Under the pieces are notes generated by a model. The model had not been told where the DNA came from. It worked only from the letters and a program-made list of their open reading frames with translations, and ran no database searches. Source: Clytia hemisphaerica (Eukaryota; Cnidaria; Hydrozoa; Leptothecata; Clytiidae). From it: 64,000 nucleotides of DNA. This document shows, piece by piece, positions 24,046-34,700 of the stretch. The stretch lies in the NCBI GenBank assembly GCA_902728285.1, contig CACVBU010001154.1:2804631-2868630 (forward strand), given 5' to 3'. Both the position numbers and the translations under genes were made by a program. The stretch's first letter is position 1, and each line of letters begins with the position of its first letter.

Positions 24046-25845
24046 TGAATATCCTTTTAGCAGACACTTTGAGAATCTTATCCCCTCTTATCCCCTGCTT
24101 GTCACTCGTTATCACTGCTTATCCGTCTTATCCCTTAATTCTGAGGTGTAAAGTTTATCGGACATTGAGCATACTTTTCGCGGACACTTTGAAAACCTTA
24201 TCCTCTCTTATCCCCAGCTTGTCACTCGTTATCACTGCTTATCCGTCTTATCCCCTAATTCTGAGGTGCAAAGTCTTTCGGACATTGAACATACTTTTCA
24301 CGGACACTTTGAGAATCTTATCCCCTCTTATCCCCTGCTTGTCACTCGTTATCACTGCTTATCCGTCTTATCCCCTAATTCTGAGGTGCAAAGTCTTTCG
24401 GACATTGAACATACTTTTCACGGACACTTTGAGAATCTTATCCCCTCTTATCCCCTGCTTGTCACTCGTTATTACTGCTTATCCGTCTTATCCCCTAATT
24501 CTGAGGTGCAAAGTCTTTCGGACATTGAACATACTTTTCGCGGACACTTTGAAAATCTTATCCCCTCTTATCCCCTGCTTGTCACTCGTTATCACTGCTT
24601 ATCCGTCTTATCCCCAAATTTTGAGGTGCAAAGTCTTTCGGACATTGAACATACTTTTCGCGGACACTTTGAAAATCTTATCCCCTCTTATCCCTTGCTT
24701 GTCACTCGTTATCACTACTTATCCGTCTTATCCCCTAATTCTGAGGTGCAAAGTCTTTCGGACATTGAACATACTTTTCGCGGACACTTTGAAAATCTTA
24801 TCCCCTCTTATCCCCTGCTTGTCACTCGTTATCACTGCTTATCCGTCTTATCCCCTAATTCTGAGGTGCAAAGTCTTTCGGACATTGAACATACTTTTCG
24901 CGGACACTTTGAAAATCTTATCCCCTCTTATCCCCTGCTTGTCACTCGTTATCACTGCTTATCCGTCTTATCCCCAAATTTTGAGGTGCAAAGTCTTTCG
25001 GACATTGAACATACTTTTCGCGGACACTTTGAAAATCTTATCCCCTCTTATCCCCTGCTTATCACTCGTTATCACTGCTTATCCGTCTTATCCCCTAATT
25101 CTGAGGTGCAAAGTCTTTCGGACATTAAACATACTTTTCGCGGACACTTTGAAAATCTTATCCCCTCTTATCCCCTGCTTGTCACTCGTTATCACTGCTT
25201 ATCCGTCTTATCCCCTAATTCTGAGGTGCAAAGTCTTTCGGACATTGAACATACTTTTCGCGGACACTTTGAAAATCTTATCCCCTCTTATCCCCTGCTT
25301 GTCACTCGTTATCACTGCTTATCCGTCTTATCCCCTAATTCTGAGGTGCAAAGTCTTTCGGACATTGAACATACTTTTCGCGGACACTTTGAAAATCTTA
25401 TCCCCTCTTATCCCCTGCTTGTCACTCGTTATCACTGCTTATCCGTCTTATCCCCCAATTCTGAGGTGCAAAGTCTTTCGGACATTAAACATACTTTTCG
25501 CGGACACTTTGAAAATCTTATCGCCTCTTATCCCCTGCTTGTCACTCGTTATCACTGCTTATCCGTCTTATCCCCTAATTCTGAGGTGCAAAGTCTTTCG
25601 GACATTGAACATACTTTTCGCGGACACTTTGAAAATCTTATCCCCTCTTATCCCCTGCTTGTCACTCGTTATCACTGCTTATCCGTCTTATCCCCTAATT
25701 CTGAGGTGAAAAATCTTTCGGACATTGAACATACTTTTCGCGGACACTTTGAAAATCTTATCCCCTCTTATCCCCTGCTTGTCACTCGTTATCACTGCTT
25801 ATCCGTCTTATCCCCTAATTCTGAGGTGCAAAGTTTATCAGACAA
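24046..25845. repeat. Strict 120-bp satellite, 15 units
   Basis: Fifteen consecutive units of exactly 120 bp with no length change, differing only by point substitutions. Each unit contains CGGACACTTTGAAAATCTT, then TATCACTGCTTATCCGTC. Because 120 is a multiple of 3 and two frames lack stops, two overlapping ORFs of over 500 codons run through it. I regard these as by-products rather than genes. Variant bases recur three units apart (CCCCAAATTTTGAGG at about 24612 and 24972; GACATTAAAC at about 25121 and 25481), which points to a 360-bp higher-order unit. The edges carry a distinct variant (AAAGTTTATC). Related to the array at 34508-36028, in opposite orientation. Confidence 0.95.
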
Positions 25846-26094
25846 TTTTTAAAGTTTTTTATAAGAAAACATTTTCGAAATGTAAAACTGTTCAGAGTTT
25901 TCAAACTTCTAGTGCTTATAAAAAAATGTTAGATGAAAGGAAGGTTTTTGTCGTTGTATTCTTCTAAGTTTGAAAATTGGGTACTAGAATAACTGAAATA
26001 CCGGAAAAATTAACTTGATAATAAGCTTGAGTTAACTTTTTCTTTTTTCGAATGATAAAATAACACGATTTACAAAATGGAATGAAACTTTTGT

Positions 26095-26713
26095 TCAGAA
26101 ATCTTCAGAAGATGTTTCTCCAGATGATATGTCGACTACTTCTTTACCCTCAGGAAGAACTCTGTCGATGTCGAATTCAATTGAATCCGATTTTGATCTT
26201 GGTCTTTTTGTTGTTTCGGTCTCACTGCCACTGGTGACGACAGTTTCAGTTGCAGCATTGCAACACCGTTTCAGACTGAGTCTTCTTCTTGGTATGGTTG
26301 CCCCTTGTGAAGAAGACTTTTCGATGGAGGGTGTAGTCTCTTGCTCACTCAAGTCAGATATTGATGTTTCAGAAATTCTGTCTGGTTGCTCTACAGGTGG
26401 TGGAGGGATAGGAGGAGGAGAAGGGTTGACAGTACAATTCGCATCGGAATTCTCGTTGCCGCTGGTTTGGTCCTCTCTCGGTGGCTGATATGACGTGATC
26501 TCTAACAATGGATCTTCCTCTGATTGGTTTGCGGTTGATGTGGAAGGCGAATTGGTTTCCTCTCTCGGTGGCTGATATGACGTGATCTCTAACAATGGAT
26601 CTTCCTCTGATTGGTGTGCGGTTGATGTGGAAGGCGAATTGGTTTCCTCTCTAGGTGGCTGATTTGACGTGATCTCTTTCAATGGTTCCTCCTCTGATGG
26701 GTTTGCAGTTGAA
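26095..26713 (-). pseudogene. Detached C-terminal part of the helicase last exon
   Basis: An open frame to the stop at 26095 with no ATG start of its own. It encodes a Ser/Glu/Pro-rich tail with about three repeats of a 30-residue unit (EITSYQPPREETNSPSTSTA and variants), a proline run (PPPIPPPP) and an acidic end. The first residues match the end of the host part of the helicase exon at 31711 (PREETNSPSTS versus EEINLPST), and the frame is the same if the intervening element is removed. It is therefore best read as the 3' end of the helicase gene cut off by the insertion at 26721-31703. It may still be expressed if splicing bypasses the insertion. Confidence 0.8.
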
Positions 26714-26720
26714 GTTGAAG
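26714..26720. repeat. Target-site duplication GTTGAAG, left copy
   Basis: GTTGAAG directly precedes the left inverted repeat; the second copy is at 31704-31710. Seven bases match exactly and the next base on each side differs. The site lies inside helicase coding sequence. Confidence 0.8.
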
Positions 26721-29384
26721 CATCGACCTCTAACGGATGGACGGATAACTCATTGTTTCAAAAACAAAGCGCGACTTTATCCTTTGTGCAGGGAGCGCGT
26801 TGCCGCCAAAAATTTGAATTTTGGAGATTTTCAACATGGCGACGAAAAAAAATTTTCCGACATATCCTGCATAACAACCACTGCAGCTGAAATATCTTTC
26901 TTTGTGCTTATGCTATCACTATGGAGTTTTTTTCAGAGGATTCAAAGATTGTTGTTGTACCAATATCCAGAAGGAATAATTCTCTAACTTTTTATTCATC
27001 GAGACAAGCCAACCGACACTTGCACCTTTGAAAACCCGACAGGCTCTCATTTTGAAATTGTGGATGTCAGAGATGGAGCAATATCTTGGTTTTCCCTGAA
27101 TGAATAGGATTGCTGCTTCGAATGGTGATAAATGAAGAGTTGCTCGAAAGAATTGAATTGGATCCACACCTATTCATGGTCTAGGGGCTCTATTCATTTT
27201 ATTTGAAAATCATGCTGAGACAGACCGAAATGACGTCGTTACTAGGCTGATTTGCCTCTATCATCTCCTGCAGAAACTATGAAAGTTGGAACTTGAATTT
27301 TGTGTATCCATTCTCCTATCTAAAGCTAGAGATTGTATTCAATGAACAAATAAACTCAGACAAAAAAATGGAAATGGAACATGATGCTTTGCAAAACATA
27401 TCTTATACATTTGCTGTGTAAGAACTGCTGCCAAAACACGATAAATCACTCTGACTCAGGAGTCAACTCTACAGCACACAACCGTGCGTTGAGCTAAAGA
27501 AAAGTTAATAAATCCATTGCAGTTGCATACCTCAGATAGCAGAGGGGTGAGTTTGTGTTTATTTCTACCCTATCTTGTACAATGTTACATTCTTTGGTCA
27601 TGTTTTAGCTGTGATCAGTGGTCCTCTGTCCTCAGTGGTAGTGCTTTACTGCTTTTAGCACCTATATCATATTTATTTTTTAATGAAATTTAAAGTATTT
27701 TCCAACTCTATAAAGTACCACAATAACACTAAAAATAGTGGAAGAGGGAGGCAGATTTCAGGTTGTCAATGGAGGAATTTTAAGCTACTCAAAGTGAACC
27801 TGCCTCTGAAAACCACTAAATATAATCTTTTAGTCATCTTATTGTTTGATACACACATATCCTAATAAATTTTTGTTTCTTTTTTTCTACAGACTGACAG
27901 AAAGACTGGGATTTACGAACTAGAATCGTTGGATCCTTGTATGACACAATGAGAATCTTAACCAATAAGGCCACAAATGCTGGATATCAATTATTATGAT
28001 TTCATGATTTTTGTGTGAACAATTGGTGTGTATGATACAAGCTTCTGAATAAAACTAAATCAAATTTTTATCAGAAATCTTTTAACCCAAGTCAGTAATA
28101 TTGCTAGGAAACTATGAGAGTACAACACTAACAGATTAAGATGAATGAAAAGATAATATGCTAATTTTAAAGATTAATTTATGGACAATGAATATAAATG
28201 TGAAATGACAAGGATATGATATTTGCATTATCGCCCTACCCTTTGGTTAGACAATCGGGGTCGAATTGCACTACAGTGAAATGATTTTTCTTTGTGAGAC
28301 TGCTTGATATTTTTCTATTTTTTATCGATATATATTGAGATTTATAAATTGTAACGTAGAATTTTATTGAAAAGTCCTTCCTTGAATTTCTTGAGCAGAT
28401 TTGTAACTCTCTTAGTTAAAATTAAACGTATATACCCGGGGTACTAGGTTTGTGAGGTGACGGGTAAGTCATCTTTTCTCAAAATTGTTGATTTTCGTGA
28501 TTTTTGGACCCTTACAGAGACTCAATTTTCTTTTTAAAGGTTTTACCTCTTTGAGAGACTTATGAGTGTGTGAAAAAGCAATGACTTGTTGAAAAAGGGA
28601 CCCTTATGGCTTGCACATACTCGGCATCCATTTTGCCTAAATAGCCCCCCCCCCCTTCGGATTAAACACAGTTGGCCTCTCCAGTTTTCAAAATCTGTCA
28701 GCTATTCAAATTGTCTGCTTACATACTTTGGGATGATCTCAATCGAAATTTAAAAATTTTTTCTCTTAGTTGACAAAATTGTCATGCCCCTGTTATCTTA
28801 AATACTTTGGCTGAAAAATTTCTGAGTTTAAGTTATAAAGTAGTTATAAATTTGATAACTTTTTACGATTTTAGAAGGCCAAGTGATCATGTTTTCACCT
28901 TTTCCACCCTTTTTGTAATAAGAAATTTAACACCTAGTGGTGTTAATTCCAGGGAATAAATAGAATTTTTATTTGTCTTTAAATTGTCATTATTTTTACT
29001 TAGGTTTGTTGTGCCAGTTAACCATTGTCCTGGTAAATATATTTCATTCTTAAAAATAAAATAAAAAACCATGAAATTTGAGCTTATTTCTCAACAGGTT
29101 TGATAAGAGGCTTCTTATTGTATGCTTATGCTTGCTACCTTTTAAATCAATTTTTAACTTAAGTAACATTTCTTCATATATTCACCAAGCCTCGATTCTG
29201 GAGCTTATTTCATATACAAGTTTATGATAGTACCAAAATTTGGGTAAACAAAAAAGTTTCAAATCAGTTCAAATGCATGAAAGTTGAATTTGATATCCTT
29301 TTTATATTAAATTATTAAAAATTTTAGCTTATGTTCAAAAATGGATATATGTTATTTAGCCTGTATAATATTGTTCTGACCAGG

Positions 29385-29541
29385 TATTCATGATATGCAA
29401 CACTGCAATGTCTTCTTACATTACATCATGGACCCAATAGCTCATTGGTTGAAAGTGACGTAAAAGCAGTCAATACGTCACTTTCAACCAATCAGCTATT
29501 GGGTGGAACGGAAGACATTGCAATGGTGCATATCATGAATA
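29385..29541. mobile_element. Palindromic (foldback) MITE, 157 bp
   Basis: Two arms of about 77 nt: TATTCATGATATGCA... at the left and ...TGCATATCATGAATA at the right, meeting at GTGACGTA / TACGTCAC around an 11-nt loop near 29460-29472. Mismatches are scattered and no ORF is present. The transcript would form a long hairpin. It lies inside the larger element at 26721-31703. Confidence 0.8.
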
Positions 29542-29901
29542 ATTTTGAAGGTTTGATTGAATATAATCTACTGAAAAATTAGAGAAATGTTAATCGAACT
29601 CGTCCTATATAAAGTAACATTACCCAAAAATATTCAAAGGGATTGTCGCCATTCTGAGAAAAAAGACGACATTGATTGGTCTTTAAAAAAATAAGATGAT
29701 ACACATGATTTAAGTCATACATGAAGCTGTAATTTATTGTCAGTTACAATATAAGTCTTATTTCAAATCATACAATTTACAATTACACGTGAAGAAAAAT
29801 TTAAATTTGGAATAAGATGCAAACAATTTATTGAACTTTTTTCTTTAAAAAATAAACTTTAGATCAAGAAAAAATGGAAACATTTTTCAGTCCAAATTAT
29901 A

Positions 29902-30320
29902 CATAGTGTGCACCCCCCCTAAATTAAGGGGGGGTTTTGTTGATTTGGGTTCAAAATCTTTAGGTGGGACTTCCTATTTTTTGGATTTCAGGGGGGGGGG
30001 GAAACAGGATTAGGTGGGACCTGATTTTTTAAGGTGGGACTAAGGTGGTTTGGTTGTAAAATTGAAACATCTCATCAACATCAATCAGTGATATATAACT
30101 TTAGTAGTTACCTTTTACTATTGAAACCTAGTGGATAATCTTGTACATATGACCTGTATTATACTTGAAAGAGGTTCTGCTGGGAATTCAAATTTTTCAA
30201 AATCTTGGTGGGGGATATACTTAGTGGTGGGACCAAGCATGATTGATTCTAGGTGGGGGTTTTAATGTGTGCTGGGACCTTATTTCTTTGGTGGGACCTG
30301 GACCCCCCTTGCACACTATG
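29902..30320. mobile_element. 419-bp element with 11-bp TIR and G-rich interior
   Basis: The ends CATAGTGTGCA (29902-29912) and TGCACACTATG (30310-30320) are exact inverted repeats, flanked on both sides by ATTATA (29896-29901 and 30321-30326), a likely 6-bp target duplication. The interior repeats GGTGGGAC about six times on the + strand and includes a run of G near 29991-30001. No ORF. Nested in the 26721-31703 element. Confidence 0.65.
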
Positions 30321-31665
30321 ATTATAATAAGCCATAGTAGAAAAAAAAAACCTTCAATTTCAAAAAAATACAATACAAAGCCATTTTCTGCCACTTGAAA
30401 TAATTTGAACTAGCTTAATTAACTTAATTTCTTTTTAGTAAGATAAAAAAACAGCTAAGACAGCTAGAATTATATATAATCAACAGTATTCAAGGATTTC
30501 TGCCCCTTTTGTTGTGGAACCATAATAAGTGTTTCTATCTATCAGCAAACAAATATAGTACCAAAAGCCTGATGACGATTTTTATTTTTACTGTGCATAT
30601 TATCGGTGTTTTTTTCTTCGAGGAATGTCGGTCAAGCAGTTCATAACTGTGTATTTTACTAGGATCTTCCACCACACTAACATGGTAACCGAACTCAATC
30701 TTGTCGTTGTCTATATACAGCTATATGTGGAAAATGGAGTTGCACGTTAAATTCAGTTTATTGCCAAAACGTTTTATTTGAAATCCAACAAGATAATTTT
30801 TCTTCTTGTATGACAATATGGTTAAATCCAGGTGAGAAGTTGATCATAAGCTCACCACAACTAGTAGACAAGCATTATTTTCACACTATGCCACCACCAC
30901 AGACTTCGTATGTTTCATCTCAACACTCTACTTTCATAAAAAATAACATTTTTTCCAGCTCGTATTCTGTGTGTATGGACATGTGTAAACAGGATGGACA
31001 CCTCTGTTCGCTGTGAGGATGAAGAACCTGAAAATGAAGACAAAATTTTATGAGTGAAAGTGTACTGTTAGCAGAAGCTGTGATATTATAGATGGAATTC
31101 CTGATTTGTTGAAGTTTCACATATATTATATAATAGTATTTATCTCAATGAGATAGAAGGAAGATTGATCATGCATGACACCTTCGCAAATCAAATGTAT
31201 GTAAACATTCAGATGTCCCTTCAGATGTTTAGATATTGGAGTGACGATCTGTATTTTATATTTATATCATATTAAGTTTATGATACAAAAATATGCTAAT
31301 CTATCAAGTTAATTTTATAAAAAAGAACACAGATCAGACGAAAAATAAACAAAACATCTATCTACCTTTCATAATTGTATTAGAAACTGGGTTTGAAGAT
31401 GATCATGGTACTCTCTTTTACTGGAACAAAATTTGATGATTGAAAATTCCATACAATTTTCAGCTTCTTTCCTTCATGAGCTCCTTTCCCTGTTTCCTTC
31501 ATGGGCTCCTTTCCCCATTTCCTTCATTTTCAAGTTGTTTTTTATTTTTCTACCCGACATCCAAGAAAATTACATCAACTGGGTTATCGAGACCTCGAAT
31601 TTTTCTGATGCAATGATCACGTGATCATTCTATTGATTCGGGAATAATAAAACCAACGCGCTTGA

Positions 31666-31703
31666 AAACAATGAGTTATCCGTCCATCCGTTAGAGGTCG
31701 ATG
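31666..31703. repeat. Right 38-bp terminal inverted repeat
   Basis: Exact inverse of 26721-26758. Read on the minus strand it gives the helicase ORF three extra codons and the TAA stop at 31693-31691, so the end of the element supplies the present stop codon. Confidence 0.85.
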
Positions 31704-34700
31704 GTTGAAGGCAAATTGATTTCCTCTGATTGTTGTTCGTTTCGCTCTGCATCGTTGGACTGGTCCAAACATTCTTTCAGTGGTGAGACTGTTGGTAGTT
31801 GGAGCTGTTGTGGCGTTGAGGGCTCTTGTTCGGCTTCAGGATCGAAGCTTGGAAACGAGCAATTCATGAGGTGGTAATCGAACCATGGTCGTTCGTAACC
31901 CTTGCGTACCAGCCACGCATCGTATACTGTGTCAGGGCCATCCCAGAACACGCGAGCTCGGCGCCGGAACATTGACACTGCCTTGTCAGAGATGTGCAGA
32001 GCGTCCCAACATCCTTCGTTGTTTGATGCAAGCTCGACCACTTTTTGCACGTACTCTTCGTCACACTTTTCCGATGCGTTGTCGAAAAGTGGCGTGTCCC
32101 AAGAGAGATCTTCGTATAACACGCCTTCAACACGGTCTGCCTCCATGATCGCGTGATCAATTGCTTCGACTGTTGCACTGTCTTTGGAGTTGCTGGGCGA
32201 TGATGGCACGTCTGCATCTACTGTCCGGACATTGTTGGACGGGATGCTTGGGGTCTGGCTCAAAGAAAACTCCGCGTTTTCGTCTGCCAACATCAAATCC
32301 ATCGGGCTGAAATCAAAATCGTTGAAGACAGCTCCCATCCCTTTGGCAGCACCCGCGCCATTCCATCTGTGTGTTGGTGTGTCGAAGATTGGTTCGTGTT
32401 TGAGCTGTTCGGCCAAGTAATGGAACACCTCCATGCAGTTGATACGGAGCCAGCCTGAAAAAAACGACAATAATGAACATATAGTCGGTGAAAGAATGGG
32501 ACGATAAAATTTTATTGAAGCAGCAATGATATCCTTATTAGATACTTTGTTTTCATTACTTAGCTGACTGTGCAGGCGCAAAAAGAGACTTTCGATTGTA
32601 AATATGATCAATAATTAGCTCACCTTCGACCGAAGGGTCTTTTCGCTTAAGGGAAGATGTCTGGAACACGTCAAGCCGCTTTCGAATCGCTTCATTGTCG
32701 ATTTCATTGCCAAAGTCTGGGTATACGTTAGTGGTAATGAAAAATCCTGAATTATAATTGACTCTCAGGCCTTCCTTGTGCTTTTGAGGAAGGAAGTTCA
32801 TGCCACCTGAAGATCAAAGAAGGAAAAAGTGCCATTATACATTAGAAGAAAAAAAGAGACAAATTAAACTTGAGTAAACTCTAGTAAACGAGACAAATGA
32901 AATTCTGCGTACTAGCTTAAAGGCCTCGAACGCGCAGAATCAAAAAGGTAGGGCAAGACCACAAGGAAAGTGATGAAGAGACGAGGAAGCTACAAAAAAA
33001 GAAAAGTACCGCTCACCCTGGAGAACTCGTTTGGCGTCTTCACAAGAGAGGCTGTCTGGCGTCCACTCATCCATCATCACAATCTGAGTTTGGTCGTCGA
33101 TTAGTGCAGCTGAGAAGCGTCCGTCGTTCATGACCCCAGCTATGTAGCGAGCTGGAATGATGCCCTTGAAGGGAGAAAACCAACTGGTTTTGGCCGAGTC
33201 CGCAGGGCCCACTAAACACAATTTCGTCTCCTTGTGAGGGAACTGTTTGTGAACAAGCAACTGGTAATACTTCTTGTAGAAGCGCTTCCTGACCACAGGG
33301 TTTCCGAACGAGTTTTCAACGCCCTTGATAAAAGGTTCGGGATACGGTCTCTTGTTTGCGTCATATGCGTACTTGACAAATGCTCTCGGGGAACCTGGAC
33401 GAGAAAAAAATAGAGAATTTTTCTTGAATCACTAAATCCCCTTCAACCAAGTGGAACAAAACCAGCAACATAGGCAAAATGACTATTCACTTCCGAGAAG
33501 CACACGCTAGACTCACAAAAACATTAGAATTCGCCAAATCAGAAAAAGAAAATTTAAGTAGGTTTAATTCAGATTTTGCTTACCCTTCAAATCACGAGGT
33601 TCAAGCTCGAAACACTTCTTGGCAATGTTGAAGCACGTTCCATGAGGTGTCACCTCGATGAAGTTGTAGTCGATTGAAATTGGCTTTATTATTCGGCACG
33701 TTTTTACAGAAAGAAGACTGATAATTTGCTGAACATGCTGTGATATGGTATTTGCAACGTCGTCATTTCCGAGAATGAAATGAATGAAATCGTGCACGGA
33801 TGAGCAATAGACGTAGGTGAATCTCGATTGTGGAACTTTCTTGTACACGCTACCGTCGTACAAACCATAATGAAAAGTGTTCATGTACACTTTGACGGAT
33901 TCGATACTCTGCATAAACCGACTGACTGGTCTCAAAGCCGCGACCACTGGCTCTTCTGTGAAGTAAAAAAAAATGAAGACACTTTAAATTGATGCAAGCA
34001 ATGAACGTAAAAAAACAACAACTTAGCGCCAGGACACTTTGGTCAGTAAAATGCCAGAAAACAAATTGGAAAACTTCTCACCTGCAGAAGTGAAGTCAAC
34101 AAGTTTCATTTCGAGCAAACCTCTGCAAGACTGGACAGCGTTCTTCAGTTCTTTCGCAACATTCGAATCCATCGACTTGGTGAGCCACAATGATGTCAGA
34201 TGTTTTGATGAGTAGCGAACACCTTCCCCCATCACGACTGTCTCCAGGTTAATTCCTTCTCGTTCAGCTTCAGCTTTCACAAACTTTATTTGAGACTTGG
34301 CAAAGTGGTGTAATAGCGTTTCATTGTTGTGGTCCTTTAACACAATGTACAGTGATGCCACGAAACTGTCATTGATAGAACGAACACCTGAAAGAGAATT
34401 ATAGACCATAAAAAAATAACATTGAGATATACAGGGGAGAATAGATTGTCGAGGTGTCCGTAAAAAAATAAAAAAGCGTCCGAAAAATCCTTTCATTTTA
34501 AAAACCTGTGACAAGGCGGATAAGCAGTGATAACGAGTGATAAGCTTGTGACAAGGAGGATAAGAAATCTCAAAGTGTCCGTAAAAAATAAAAAAAACGT
34601 CCGAAAAATCCTTTCACTTCAAAAACCTGTGACAAGGCGGATAAGCAGTGATAACGAGTGATAAGCTTGTGACAAGGAGGATAAGAAATCTCAAAGTGTC

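Larger units (their letters stand above)
26721..31703. mobile_element. 4,983-bp TIR element inserted in the helicase gene
   Basis: Bounded by perfect 38-bp inverted repeats (26721-26758 and 31666-31703, outer bases CATCGACCTCTAACGGATGG) and a 7-bp target duplication. Beyond 38 bp both ends approach a GCGCG word and then diverge. No internal ORF exceeds 82 codons and I recognise no transposase, so it is non-autonomous or its gene is in exons I cannot detect. It contains a palindromic element (29385-29541), another inverted-repeat element (29902-30320) and a poly-C tract (about 28647). The 7-bp duplication does not fit hAT (8), MULE (about 9), Tc1/mariner (TA) or piggyBac (TTAA). Dada-type elements make 6-7 bp, but the family cannot be named from the ends alone. 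Confidence 0.85.

Noticed and set aside
24045..25852. Two overlapping ORFs of over 500 codons in the 120-bp array
   Set aside because: Open only because the unit is a multiple of 3 without stops in those frames; substitutions show no codon-position bias that I could see.
28430..28665. Possible second copy of the CCCGGGGG-ended element (CCCGGGGTACTAGG ... poly-C)
   Set aside because: The right end is only a C run and no target duplication is visible; the shared GGACCCTTA word alone is weak.
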